From Inhella inkyongensis (GTDB lineage Bacteria; Pseudomonadota; Gammaproteobacteria; Burkholderiales; Burkholderiaceae_C): a stretch of DNA of 64,000 nucleotides. A program made the position numbers and the translations under genes. Location: contig NZ_CP040709.1 of the NCBI RefSeq assembly GCF_005952805.1, forward strand, positions 1,116,001 through 1,180,000. The letters are read 5' to 3'. Below, one piece after another: positions 35,241-44,647 of the stretch. Every line of letters starts with the position of its first letter. Position 1 is the stretch's first letter. The notes under the pieces are model-generated. The model did no database searches and was not told the DNA's origin. It saw only the letters and a list, made by a program, of their open reading frames with translations.

Positions 35241-35895
35241 TCCGGCCCAATTGACGGTGCATGACGTCGGTGCCCTGGAAGGGCTGACGAGCGCCGAGCG
35301 CACCCGCCGTGGGCGCTGGATGATGGCCTGGGTGGTGTTTCTGTGCGCCTTGCCCGTCATTGCCAGCTACTTCACCTTCTATGTGATCCAACCGCGCGGG
35401 CAGGGCTATGGCAGCTTGATTGACCCACCCCGATTGATCCCCGAGGCGCTCGCTCTGCGCGACCTGCAGGGGCGTCCGGTTGCCGCGAAGTCTTTGCACC
35501 AGCAGTGGTTGCTGGTGGTGGTGGATGGGGGTTCCTGCGTGGGCGAGTGCGAGAAGCATCTGTACCTGCAGCAGCAACTGCGCACCATGCTGGGCAAGGA
35601 AATGGACAAGCTGGACAAGGTTTGGCTCGTCAACGACGAGGCCCCGCTGAGCGCCGAATTGCAGGCCAAGCTGGGGCAAGCCCAAGCTCTGCAGGTGTTG
35701 CGCGCCAACCCCGAGGCTCTGGCGCGATGGTTGGAGCCGGCTGCAGGTCAGCCGCTGAGTGCCCATCTCTATCTAGTGGATCCGCGCGGGGAATGGATGT
35801 GGCGCTCACCCGTGGCGCCCGATCCCCTGCAGGTCAAGAAAGACCTCAACCGCCTGCTCAAGGCCAACGCCGGCTGGGACCGTCCGGGCCGATGA
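35197..35895 (+). CDS. Membrane-anchored SCO-like thioredoxin-fold protein
   Basis: A 232-residue protein with a cytoplasmic N-terminus, one membrane helix (MMAWVVFLCALPVIASYFTFYV, about 42-63) and a periplasmic thioredoxin-like domain. CVGEC (Cys114, Cys118) has the CxxxC spacing of SCO copper chaperones, and SAHLYLVDPRG (His190) matches the place of the SCO copper-binding His. It therefore looks like a divergent SCO-type factor for CuA assembly, additional to the SCO at 37905. It overlaps surf1 and ctaA; the latter starts inside its stop. Confidence 0.75.
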   Translation: MSGTNTSAPHAPSADPAQLTVHDVGALEGLTSAERTRRGRWMMAWVVFLCALPVIASYFTFYVIQPRGQGYGSLIDPPRLIPEALALRDLQGRPVAAKSLHQQWLLVVVDGGSCVGECEKHLYLQQQLRTMLGKEMDKLDKVWLVNDEAPLSAELQAKLGQAQALQVLRANPEALARWLEPAAGQPLSAHLYLVDPRGEWMWRSPVAPDPLQVKKDLNRLLKANAGWDRPGR

Positions 35896-37007
35896 ATACC
35901 GTCGATTTGTCGCCGCTGCTCCAACTGCTGTTACTGGGTTTGGCCCTGGGCAGTCTGCCTCTGGGCTATTGGCTGCTGCGCGGGCGCGGCCAGGCGCCGC
36001 GCCAGCGCCTGCGTGCCCTGTTGCTGGTGACCCTGTTCCTGACCTTTGACCTGGTGGTGTTCGGCGCGTTCACTCGGTTGTCGGACTCTGGCCTGGGTTG
36101 CCCGGATTGGCCCGGTTGCTTTGGCGAAGCCAGCCCTTTGGGCGCGCACAGCGAAATTGCCGAGCAGCAGGCCTTGCGCCCCCAGGGGCCGGTCACCCGT
36201 GGCAAGGCCTGGGTGGAGATGGTGCATCGCTACTGGGCCAGTGCCGTGGGCTTTTTGATCGTGGTGGCCGCCGCGCTGTCCTGGCGCTGGCGTGCGCAGT
36301 TGCCGGCTGGCGCGCCGTTATGGGCCAGTTTCACGCTGCTGTGGGTGTTGCTGCAGGGGGCTTTTGGTGCGTTGACCGTCACGATGAAGCTGTTCCCGGC
36401 CATCGTCACCTTGCACCTGCTGTTCGGGCTCGGTCTGCTGGTGCTGTTGATGCGTCAGGCCCACGCACTGGGGGATATGCAGCCCCTGGACGGCCCTGGC
36501 CTGCGCCCCCTCGCGCTGGCCTGCGCGCTCGCACTCGGGCTTCAGATCGCGCTGGGCGGCTGGGTCAGCACCAATTACGCCGTGCTGGTGTGCTCCGACT
36601 TCCCGACTTGTCAGGGCCAGTGGTGGCCCAAGATGGATTTCGCCCAGGGCTTTGCGCTGTGGCGTGAATTGGGCCAGACCCATGGCGGCGACTGGTTGGG
36701 CTTCCCGGCGCTGACCGCTATCCATGTGACCCACCGCCTGGGAGCGCTGGTGCTGACGGGTCTGCTGCTTGGGCTGGTCATTCGCCTCTGGGCTCAGGCG
36801 CCGCGTCTTGCCCGCACCCTCTTGGCCTTGCTGGCTCTGCAGGTGCTGACGGGCGTCTCCAATGTGGTGCTGGGCTGGCCGCTGGTGGCCGCTTTGCTGC
36901 ACAGCGCGGGTGCGGCCGGGCTGGTGCTGGTCCTGACGGCTCTGTACGGGCGACTACGGCCCACGCCGCAGCCCGAAACTTCATTCAACAAGCAGGTGAT
37001 GGCATGA
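35892..37007 (+). CDS. ctaA: Haem A synthase CtaA/Cox15
   Basis: A 371-residue membrane enzyme with eight predicted helices that oxidises the haem O methyl group to make haem A for the oxidase. Family segments are [22 protein letters not shown] near residues 58-79, EMVHRYWAS with a haem-ligand His, [21 protein letters not shown], and [13 protein letters not shown]. The ATG at 35892 overlaps the previous stop, and the end overlaps ctaB. Confidence 0.97.
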   Translation: MNTVDLSPLLQLLLLGLALGSLPLGYWLLRGRGQAPRQRLRALLLVTLFLTFDLVVFGAFTRLSDSGLGCPDWPGCFGEASPLGAHSEIAEQQALRPQGPVTRGKAWVEMVHRYWASAVGFLIVVAAALSWRWRAQLPAGAPLWASFTLLWVLLQGAFGALTVTMKLFPAIVTLHLLFGLGLLVLLMRQAHALGDMQPLDGPGLRPLALACALALGLQIALGGWVSTNYAVLVCSDFPTCQGQWWPKMDFAQGFALWRELGQTHGGDWLGFPALTAIHVTHRLGALVLTGLLLGLVIRLWAQAPRLARTLLALLALQVLTGVSNVVLGWPLVAALLHSAGAAGLVLVLTALYGRLRPTPQPETSFNKQVMA

Positions 37008-37897
37008 GCGCCACGATGTCGACATGGCGCCAGTACTACGCGCTGACCAAGCCCCGGGTGGTGCAGCTGATCGTTTTTTGTGCCCTCATTGGCATGGCCC
37101 TGGCGGTGCCGGGCTGGCCCAGCGGGTCGGAGTGGCGCACGATAGGTGCGGCGTGTGCGGGCATCTGGCTTGTGGCGGCTGCGGCTGCGGCCTTCAACTG
37201 CTTGATTGAGCAGCACATCGATGCACGCATGAAGCGCACCGCCTGGCGCCCCACGGCGCGCGGTGAGCTTTCGCCGCGCCAGGCCCTGGTGTTTTCGGCC
37301 CTCTTGTGCAGCGCCGGCGCGGTCGTGTTGCTGGTGTGGGTCAATGCACTGACGCTGTGGCTGACCCTGGCCACCTTCGTCGGCTATGCCGTGATCTACA
37401 CCGTCTGGCTCAAGCCCACTACGCCGCAAAACATTGTGATCGGGGGGGCTTCGGGCGCCATGCCGCCGGTGCTGGGCTGGGCGGCAATGCGCGGTGAGCT
37501 GGGTGCCGAGGCCTGGCTGATGTGTTTGATCATCTTCCTCTGGACTCCGCCGCACTTCTGGGCGCTGGCGCTCTATCGCGTCGAGGACTATCGCCGCTCG
37601 GGTTTGCCGATGCTGCCCGTGACCCATGGCAGTGACTTCACCCGCCTGCAGGTCCTGCTCTACACCTGGGTGCTGCTGGCGGCCACACTCCTGCCCTTCC
37701 TGATCGGCATGAGTGGCTGGCTTTACCTGGTGGCGGCCTTGGGCTTAGGCCTGCGTTTCTGCTGGTTCGGCTGGCGCCTCTATCGCGACTATTCGGACGA
37801 GCTGGCGCGCCGCACTTTCTGGTTCTCGATCTGGTACTTGACCCTGCTGTTCGCAGCCCTTTTGGTGGACCACTATGCCGCTGCCTGGCTTTACTGA
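37004..37897 (+). CDS. ctaB: Protohaem IX farnesyltransferase (haem O synthase)
   Basis: A 297-residue UbiA-type prenyltransferase with about nine membrane helices. It adds a farnesyl chain to haem B to give haem O, the substrate of CtaA. Motifs are [13 protein letters not shown] near the start, the Asp-rich [15 protein letters not shown] near 64-78, and [19 protein letters not shown]. It starts inside the end of ctaA (ATGA). Confidence 0.97.
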   Translation: MSATMSTWRQYYALTKPRVVQLIVFCALIGMALAVPGWPSGSEWRTIGAACAGIWLVAAAAAAFNCLIEQHIDARMKRTAWRPTARGELSPRQALVFSALLCSAGAVVLLVWVNALTLWLTLATFVGYAVIYTVWLKPTTPQNIVIGGASGAMPPVLGWAAMRGELGAEAWLMCLIIFLWTPPHFWALALYRVEDYRRSGLPMLPVTHGSDFTRLQVLLYTWVLLAATLLPFLIGMSGWLYLVAALGLGLRFCWFGWRLYRDYSDELARRTFWFSIWYLTLLFAALLVDHYAAAWLY

Positions 37898-37904
37898 TCG
37901 ACTC

Positions 37905-38498
37905 ATGGTTCGACACATCGATCGACGCACCCTGTTGGCCGCCAGCCTGGCATTGGCGGGCTGTGATTCCCAGCCCAAAGCGGCCTTTCAGGGGATCGAC
38001 TTGACGGGGGCGGCCTACGCCCGCGAGCTGAAGTTGAGCGACCCGGCCGGTCAGCCGCGCAGCCTGGCCGACTTCAAGGGCAAGGTGGTGGTGCTGTTCT
38101 TCGGCTACACGCAGTGCCCGGATGTGTGCCCGAGCACTTTGGGCGAGCTGCAGCTTGTGAAGCAGGAACTGGGCAAGGACGGCGAACGGGTGCAAGGCCT
38201 GTTTGTGACCGTAGACCCGGAGCGCGACACGCCCGAGTTGCTGGGGCAGTACATCGCCAACTTCGGCCCCGGCATGACGGCGCTACGCGGTAACCCCGAG
38301 CAGACGCAGGCGGCAGCCAAGGAGTTCAAGGTCTTCTACGCCAAGGTGCCCTCGAAGGATGGCCAGAGCTACACCATGGATCACACGGCGGCCAGCTTCC
38401 TGTTCGATCCGCAGGGCCAGGTGCGGGTCTACGCCCGCTACGGGCAGGGCCCCAAGGCCCTGCTGCATGACCTGAAGTTGCTGTTGGCGGGGGCCTAA
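37905..38498 (+). CDS. SCO1/SenC-family copper chaperone lipoprotein
   Basis: A 197-residue protein with a lipoprotein signal (LAASLALAGC, lipid Cys20) and a thioredoxin-like fold. Copper ligands are in CPDVCP (Cys71, Cys75) and TMDHTAA (His160). SCO proteins build the CuA centre of CoxB. An upstream ATG (37875) is possible, but MVRHIDRRTLLAA is a better signal start. Its stop lies in a hairpin shared with convergent rpoH. Confidence 0.94.
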   Translation: MVRHIDRRTLLAASLALAGCDSQPKAAFQGIDLTGAAYARELKLSDPAGQPRSLADFKGKVVVLFFGYTQCPDVCPSTLGELQLVKQELGKDGERVQGLFVTVDPERDTPELLGQYIANFGPGMTALRGNPEQTQAAAKEFKVFYAKVPSKDGQSYTMDHTAASFLFDPQGQVRVYARYGQGPKALLHDLKLLLAGA

Positions 38499-38511
38499 GG
38501 GCTTCTTAGGC
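38493..38511. terminator. Hairpin spanning the convergent SCO and rpoH stop codons
   Basis: GCCTAAG (38493-38499) pairs with CTTAGGC (38505-38511) around a five-base loop. Each arm contains one gene's stop codon. There is no T-run, so it is at best a weak or Rho-assisted terminator. Confidence 0.4.
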
Positions 38512-39411
38512 GGCCTGCAAGGCCGCCCGCATTTTCTTCATCGCCGCCACTTCGATCTGGCGGATGCGCTCGGCGCTGACGCCGTACTCGGCGGCCAGTT
38601 CGTGCAGGGTCTTTCCGCCGCTGGCGTCATCGTTCACGTCCAGCCAGCGCGCCTGCACGATGCGACGGCTGCGTTCGTCCAGTTGTTCCAGCGCGCGGCT
38701 CAGGCCGGTGCTGGCCATCTCGTCGCGCGCGCGGCGCTCCAGCAGGCGGCTGGGTTCCTGCAGATCGTCGGACAGATACGAAATCGGGGCGGGCGGCGCG
38801 CCCTCGTCGTCATCGGCCGGAGCCTCCAGGGCGACGTCACCGCCGGCCAGACGGGTCTCCATCTCGATGACTTCTTCGGGCTTGACGTTGAGGCTGCGCG
38901 CCACCTCGGCAATCTCGGCCTCACTCAGGGCCTGACGCTGAGGGCTGTCGGTCTGGCCCTTGAGCGCATGCTTCATCGAGCGCAGGTTGAAGAACAGTTT
39001 GCGCTGGGCCTTGGTGGTGGCCACCTTGACGAGGCGCCAGTTACGCACGATGTATTCGTGGATCTCGGCCTTGATCCAGTGCATGGCATAGGACACCAGG
39101 CGCACGCCCTGATCGGGGTCGAAGCGCCGCACCGCCTTCATCAGGCCGACATTGCCTTCCTGGATCAGATCGCCCTGCGGCAGGCCATAGCCCATGTACT
39201 GACGCGAAATGGCCACTACCAAGCGCAGGTGGGACATCACCAGGCGGCCGGCAGCGTCCAGGTCACCCGTCTCGCGCAGCGCCTTGGCGTGTTGCGCCTC
39301 CTCTTCGGCCGTGAGCATGGGCAGGGCCTGGACGGCACGGATGTAGGCATCCAGATTGCCGAGCGAGGGCACCAGGGCCCAGGGGTCGCGGACGGCGAGG
39401 GCAGTGGTCAT
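38506..39411 (-). CDS. rpoH: Heat-shock sigma factor RpoH (sigma 32)
   Basis: A 301-residue alternative sigma factor. The RpoH box QRKLFFNLR at residues 136-144 separates it from other sigma-70 members. Region 2 (GDLIQEGNVGLMKAVRRFDP, then RLVSYAMHWIKAEIHEYIVRN) and region 4 (TLHELAAEYGVSAERIRQIE) are intact. The start is ATG 39411 with AAGGAA upstream. A perfect CIRCE lies 52 bases before the start, so HrcA repression is likely; a GC-rich leader hairpin (39431-39450) lies between. Confidence 0.97.
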   Translation of the reverse strand: MTTALAVRDPWALVPSLGNLDAYIRAVQALPMLTAEEEAQHAKALRETGDLDAAGRLVMSHLRLVVAISRQYMGYGLPQGDLIQEGNVGLMKAVRRFDPDQGVRLVSYAMHWIKAEIHEYIVRNWRLVKVATTKAQRKLFFNLRSMKHALKGQTDSPQRQALSEAEIAEVARSLNVKPEEVIEMETRLAGGDVALEAPADDDEGAPPAPISYLSDDLQEPSRLLERRARDEMASTGLSRALEQLDERSRRIVQARWLDVNDDASGGKTLHELAAEYGVSAERIRQIEVAAMKKMRAALQAA

Positions 39412-39430
39412 GGGGCGTTTCCTTCTCAAA

Positions 39431-39450
39431 CCGGGGGCGAAGGGCCCCGG
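39431..39450 (-). other. Hairpin in the rpoH leader
   Basis: CCGGGG (39431-39436) and CCCCGG (39445-39450) can pair in the rpoH 5' leader, 20 to 40 bases before the ATG. rpoH mRNAs are temperature sensors in some bacteria, but this stem is GC-rich and does not cover the ribosome site, so a thermosensor role is doubtful. Confidence 0.35.
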
Positions 39451-39462
39451 CTTCAGAAGATA

Positions 39463-39489
39463 TTAGCACTCGATTGGCAAGAGTGCTAA
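39463..39489 (-). promoter_or_regulatory. CIRCE operator (HrcA site) in the rpoH promoter
   Basis: TTAGCACTC-N9-GAGTGCTAA is an exact match to the CIRCE consensus. On the minus strand it overlaps a plausible promoter: TTAGCA as -35-like and TAATAT as -10 with an 18-base spacer. HrcA binding would block rpoH transcription until heat shock titrates HrcA. Confidence 0.95.
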
Positions 39490-39510
39490 CAGTCAGGTTT
39501 TGACCTGAAC

Positions 39511-40008
39511 CTATTCGGTGAGACCAAATTCCGGACTGGCCACCATGCCTTCGATGTCCAGCAGGATCAGGATGCGCTCGCCGATCTTCCCGAGTCCGGT
39601 AACGAAGCGCGAATCGATCGCCGCGGCCATTTCTGGCGCGGGGCGGATCTGATCGGCCGTCAGTTCCAGCACGTCAGACACCGAGTCCACCACCATGCCC
39701 AATACGCGGTTGCCGATATTGAGCACGATCACCACCGTGAAGCCGCTGTATTGGGCGTCACAGCCCAGGCGCAGCCGCATGTCCATGATGGGCACGATGA
39801 CGCCGCGCAAATTGACCACGCCCTTGACAAAGCTGGGTGCATGGGCAATTCGTGTGGGCGCCTCGTAGCTGCGGATCTCCTGCACCTTCAGGATGTCGAT
39901 GCCGTACTCCTCGGCACCGATCCGGAAGGTCAGAAACTGCTTGCTGGGTTTGCTGCCGGTGCTTGAAGCGCCGGTCTGAGAAGACACCACCAGGTCGGTC
40001 GAGCTCAT
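39511..40008 (-). CDS. cheW: CheW-like chemotaxis coupling protein
   Basis: A 165-residue protein made of one CheW domain. It has [53 protein letters not shown] sequence, the usual RG..IP segment, and [14 protein letters not shown]. It links chemoreceptors to the kinase CheA. No other chemotaxis gene is nearby, which is unusual, so it may serve a system encoded elsewhere. It lies upstream of rpoH on the same strand. Confidence 0.93.
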   Translation of the reverse strand: MSSTDLVVSSQTGASSTGSKPSKQFLTFRIGAEEYGIDILKVQEIRSYEAPTRIAHAPSFVKGVVNLRGVIVPIMDMRLRLGCDAQYSGFTVVIVLNIGNRVLGMVVDSVSDVLELTADQIRPAPEMAAAIDSRFVTGLGKIGERILILLDIEGMVASPEFGLTE

Positions 40009-40105
40009 GGTTGCAGCGAGTTCCTATAGAGGGGTTGCGCGGCCGGATTTGATGAAACCATTGTGCCAAGCCAGCAGGGGCGCTGACTTGGCGTACACCC
40101 TATCT

Positions 40106-41197
<1,092 letters not shown>

Positions 41198-41242
41198 CGG
41201 GCTTCCTTTTGGGTATGGGCCCGGGGCCGGGCAAAGCGCGCG

Positions 41243-41248
41243 ATTTTA
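41243..41248 (-). promoter_or_regulatory. Putative -10 box TAAAAT of ychF
   Basis: On the minus strand TCTAAAATCGCGCGC lies 45 bases before the ychF ATG. It resembles the TAGAAT plus GC-rich motif, with one base changed. Confidence 0.35.
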
Positions 41249-41291
41249 GAAGGCCATGGCCCTGTTCCGGTCGACCCTTGGGTCAGCTTTC

Positions 41292-41297
41292 TAGAAT
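41292..41297 (+). promoter_or_regulatory. Putative -10 box TAGAAT of the hydroxylase gene
   Basis: TCTAGAATGCGCGCC is followed directly by ATG 41305. With the usual seven-base distance, transcription would start at the A of the ATG, giving a leaderless mRNA. Confidence 0.5.
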
Positions 41298-41304
41298 GCG
41301 CGCC

Positions 41305-42408
41305 ATGCAACACGATGTGCTGATTCGCGGAGATGGCTGTGTGGGCCGGGCTTTGGCCCTGTCCCTGTCGCGCCAAGGGCTGCGCGTGGCCCTGCAAGGC
41401 CGAGCCGCTGCCGCCCCGCAGGCTGGGGATTTGCGCGCCTATGCGCTGAATGCCGCCTCGCGCCAGCTGCTGATGGATCTGAAGGTGTGGGAGGCCCTGC
41501 CGCCAGCGGCACGCACGCCAGTGCATGAGATGAAGGTGCATGGCGATCAAGCCGAGGCGCGCATCGAGTTCTCGGCCTGGAGCGCCGAGGTCGAGGAACT
41601 GGCCTGGATCGTCGACGCTGCCGAGTTGGAGTCGCAGCTGGACGCCGCCCTGCGTTTTGCGCCCCATGTGGAACGGGTGCAGGCCGAGGTGCCCCACGCC
41701 CTGCTGGCTCTGTGTGAGGGCCGTGAGGCGAGCTCACGCGCGGCGCTGGGCGTTGAGGTCGACCAGCACCGCTATGGCCACAGCGCGCTGGCGGCCCGTC
41801 TGGTGGCGGACCGCCCGCATCAGGGTGTGGCCTGGCAGTGGTTCCAAGACGGCTCGGTGTTGGCGCTGTTGCCGCTGGATCGCCCCGAACCGACCTGTTC
41901 CTACGCCTTGGTGTGGTCGCAGCCGGCCGAACAGGCGCAGGCCTGGGCGACCGCGAGTGGGCCTGAGCTAGAGGCCGCGCTGGCCGCTGCCACACAGGGG
42001 CAGGCCGGCACCCTGCGCTTGGCCAGTGAGCGCAAGACCTGGCCCTTGCAGTGGCTGCGCGCTAAGGAGGTTTGTGGGCCTGGCTTTGTGCTGCTGGGCG
42101 ACTGCGCGCATCAAGTCCACCCCTTGTCGGGCCAAGGTCTGAACCTGGGCCTGGGCGATGTGGCGGCCCTGGCCCAGGTGTTGCAGCAACGCGAAAGCTG
42201 GCGCCCCTTGGGCGACGAGCGGCTGCTGCGTCGCTATGCGCGCCAGCGGGCCCTGCCCACACTGCTCATGGGTGGGGGCGCCGATGCCCTGTGGTCCGGT
42301 TTTGCCCATGCCTCGCCCTGGGTGCGCAGTCTGCGCAATCAGGGTCTGTCTCTTGTGAACCAATTGCCCCCCGTGAAGCGCTGGTTGGCCCAGCGCGCGA
42401 TGGGCTGA
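41305..42408 (+). CDS. UbiH/UbiF/VisC-family FAD hydroxylase
   Basis: A 367-residue flavoprotein monooxygenase of the ubiquinone-hydroxylase family. The N-terminal FAD motif is degenerate (RGDGCVGRALALSLSRQG, with Asp where Gly is usual). The second motif LLGDCAHQVHPLSGQGLNLGLGD near residue 270 is well conserved. It may hydroxylate a ubiquinone precursor; which ring position cannot be told. The start is ATG 41305; ATG 41296 overlaps the promoter hexamer. dsbC follows 12 bases later. Confidence 0.85.
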   Translation: MQHDVLIRGDGCVGRALALSLSRQGLRVALQGRAAAAPQAGDLRAYALNAASRQLLMDLKVWEALPPAARTPVHEMKVHGDQAEARIEFSAWSAEVEELAWIVDAAELESQLDAALRFAPHVERVQAEVPHALLALCEGREASSRAALGVEVDQHRYGHSALAARLVADRPHQGVAWQWFQDGSVLALLPLDRPEPTCSYALVWSQPAEQAQAWATASGPELEAALAAATQGQAGTLRLASERKTWPLQWLRAKEVCGPGFVLLGDCAHQVHPLSGQGLNLGLGDVAALAQVLQQRESWRPLGDERLLRRYARQRALPTLLMGGGADALWSGFAHASPWVRSLRNQGLSLVNQLPPVKRWLAQRAMG

Positions 42409-42420
42409 CGAAGGATTGCC

Positions 42421-43149
42421 ATGTTGCTGCGTTCTCTGACTTTGGCCGTATTGGCCTCCATCGGCCTGGCGGCCCACGCCAATGAGGCGGCGATTCGCAA
42501 GAACCTGACTGAGCGCCTGCCGACCTTTCCGAAAATCGATGAGGTCCGCGCCACGCCAATCCCGGGCTTGTTCGAGGTGCGTTTTGGCACCGAGATCCGC
42601 TACACCGATGCCAAGGGCGAGTACCTGGTGGAGGGCGATCTGATCGACCTCAAGACCAAAAAGAGCCTGACGCAGGAGCGCGTTGAGAAGCTCACCGCCG
42701 TCACCTTTGACAGCCTGCCGCTGAAGGACGCCATCGTCTGGAAGCGTGGCAACGGTAGCCGTCGCATGGCCGTGTTTGCCGACCCCAATTGCGGCTACTG
42801 CAAGCGCTTCGAGCGAGGCCTGCAGGAGATGAAGGACGTCACCGTCTACACCTTCCTGATCCCCATCCTGGGCAGCGACTCGCGCGAGAAGACCCGCAAC
42901 ATCCTGTGCGCCAAGGACAACGCCGATGCCTGGTTGGGCTGGATGTTGAAGGACAAGCAGCCCGTCAAACCGCAGGGCAGCTGCGACGATGCAGCCATCG
43001 AGCGCAATATGGCTTTTGCGCGCAAGCACCAGATCCATGGCACGCCGGCCATCATCTTTGAAGACGGTAGCCGCGTGCCCGGCGCCATTCCGCCTGAGGC
43101 CATTGCCGAGCGCCTGAGCAAGGCCGAGAAGGCGGAGAAGTCCTCTTGA
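42421..43149 (+). CDS. dsbC: Thiol:disulfide interchange protein DsbC
   Basis: A 242-residue periplasmic disulfide isomerase with a signal peptide (MLLRSLTLAVLASIGLAAHA), an N-terminal dimerisation domain and a thioredoxin domain with active site CGYC (124-127) and cis-Pro in HGTPAIIF. A second Cys pair (CAKDN and GSCDD) is present, as in the family. The overlap with the next gene is four bases (TTGA). Confidence 0.95.
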   Translation: MLLRSLTLAVLASIGLAAHANEAAIRKNLTERLPTFPKIDEVRATPIPGLFEVRFGTEIRYTDAKGEYLVEGDLIDLKTKKSLTQERVEKLTAVTFDSLPLKDAIVWKRGNGSRRMAVFADPNCGYCKRFERGLQEMKDVTVYTFLIPILGSDSREKTRNILCAKDNADAWLGWMLKDKQPVKPQGSCDDAAIERNMAFARKHQIHGTPAIIFEDGSRVPGAIPPEAIAERLSKAEKAEKSS

Positions 43150-43601
43150 GCCACACCCCGCCTCCCCAACTGGCGCAGCGATTGGCTTATGCGGGGTTGA
43201 TCCCCTTCGTGCTGGGGGCTGCACTGGCCTGGATCCTGCCTCCGCCCGATGCCAGCGTCTCTGGCTTGGATGAGCACACCTATGCGCTGCTTGGGCTGTC
43301 GGCCTTTGCTGGCGTGGTGTTGAGCTTTCTGGGGGCGGTGCACTGGGGGCGTGCCCTGCAGGCCGCCGAGACAGCGTCCTTTCCCTACCGCTGGGCGGTG
43401 GTGCCGGCCCTGATCGGCTGCACGGCCCAGCTGATGCCGCCCTATGCGGGCCTGGTGGTGCAGGGGGCGGCGCTGTGGGCCTGCTATGGGGTGGATCGCC
43501 AACACTACCCCCGCTGGGGCGCGCAGGGCTGGCTGACGCTGCGCTTCCGCTGCACGCTGGTGGCCAGCCTGTGCTGCTTCCTGGCCGCCGCCGCAACCTG
43601 A
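43146..43601 (+). CDS. DUF3429-family membrane protein
   Basis: A 151-residue protein with four or five membrane helices (LAYAGLIPFVLGAALAWIL, then ALLGLSAFAGVVLSFLGAVHWG, YRWAVVPALIGCTAQL and more). The FLGAVHWG segment is typical of DUF3429; the function is unknown. It starts with TTG overlapping the dsbC stop, and its stop overlaps the likely start of the DUF3108 gene. Confidence 0.85.
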   Translation: MSHTPPPQLAQRLAYAGLIPFVLGAALAWILPPPDASVSGLDEHTYALLGLSAFAGVVLSFLGAVHWGRALQAAETASFPYRWAVVPALIGCTAQLMPPYAGLVVQGAALWACYGVDRQHYPRWGAQGWLTLRFRCTLVASLCCFLAAAAT

Positions 43602-44647
43602 AGCCGACTCGCTCCCTGTTCGCGCTGGGCTGCGCCGTGGCCCTGGCCCATGGTTTGGCGCTGTGGTTTTTGCCCCCGCCGCAGACTGCGCCGCCGCTGC
43701 CGGAGCGACTGAAGGTGGCCTTGGTGCGGCCCATCGCGCTGCAGTCGCCACCTCGCGTGACGCAGGGCGCTGGCAAGGTGCGTCGACTGACCGAGGCCGC
43801 AGCGGCGCGTGGGGGGGTGAAGACCGACGTCGAGTCTGTGCAGCCGGCCTTGCCGGCTCAGGAAGCTGATTTGCCGCTGCGTACGCCGCCGCCGCTTGAT
43901 CTGGGGGCCGAGCGCGCGGATGAGCCGGGCCCCGAGTGGCCGCTGTCTTCGCGCCTGCGCTACGGGCTCACCGGGCACTACCAAGGTCCGGTGCACGGCG
44001 ACGCTGAAGTGGAGTGGTTGCGCCAAGGGGCGCGTTACCAGGTGCGGTTGATGGTGAGCGTGGGGCCGCGGTTGGCGCCCTTCATGCGGCGCACCTTGGT
44101 CAGCGAAGGGCGGCTGGGGGCGCAGGGCATTGCACCGCAGCGCTTTTCTGAAGAGACCCGGATGCTCCTGTTCGCGCCGCGCCGTCTGGGCGTGGAGTTG
44201 GGGCCGACCGAATTGGCCTTCAGCAATGGCCGCCGTGAGCGCACACCGGCTGGCGTGCAGGACAGCGCCAGCCAGTTCGCGCACCTGAGCTGGTTGCTGC
44301 TCACGGGACGCGTCCAGCCCGCCGTCGGCGTGGCCATTGATCTGCCCCTGGCCCTGCCGGCGCGGCTGCAGCCCTGGCGCTATGAGCTCGAAGGCCTGGA
44401 GACGGTGGAGACGCCGCTCGGGGCCTTGCCGGCTTGGAAGCTTGCGCCGCGCGTGACGGACCGTCGTGGTGCCTTGCTGGCCACGGTGTGGTTGGCGCCG
44501 CAGCTGCAATACCTGCCGGTGCGCATCGACATCCAGCAAGACGAGCACACGCAAATTCGCCTGGTGCTGGCCGAGCCACCGCTGCAAGAGGCCGCGCGGC
44601 CGTCGGCCGACAATGCAAATCATCCTGAAGGAGACCCCAAACCATGA
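43598..44647 (+). CDS. DUF3108-family protein, probable CTG start
   Basis: A protein of about 349 residues with an N-terminal hydrophobic segment (SLFALGCAVALAHGLALWFL), a proline-rich linker and a beta-rich C-terminal DUF3108 domain (LSSRLRYGLTGHYQGPVHGDAEVEW to VTDRRGALLATVWLAPQLQYLPVRI). It is likely periplasmic and membrane-tethered; its function is unknown. There is no ATG, GTG or TTG at the natural start. CTG 43598 overlaps the DUF3429 stop (CTGA) and gives a normal KPTRS signal start. GTG 43637 would cut the hydrophobic segment short. Confidence 0.75.
   Translation: MKPTRSLFALGCAVALAHGLALWFLPPPQTAPPLPERLKVALVRPIALQSPPRVTQGAGKVRRLTEAAAARGGVKTDVESVQPALPAQEADLPLRTPPPLDLGAERADEPGPEWPLSSRLRYGLTGHYQGPVHGDAEVEWLRQGARYQVRLMVSVGPRLAPFMRRTLVSEGRLGAQGIAPQRFSEETRMLLFAPRRLGVELGPTELAFSNGRRERTPAGVQDSASQFAHLSWLLLTGRVQPAVGVAIDLPLALPARLQPWRYELEGLETVETPLGALPAWKLAPRVTDRRGALLATVWLAPQLQYLPVRIDIQQDEHTQIRLVLAEPPLQEAARPSADNANHPEGDPKP

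Noticed and set aside
40009-40105. Sigma-54 promoter before cheW
   Set aside because: The minus strand has TGGCACAATGGTTTCA, but the -12 GC is missing and the spacing to it is wrong. A sigma-28 match (TAAAG with GCCAAGTC) is also poor.
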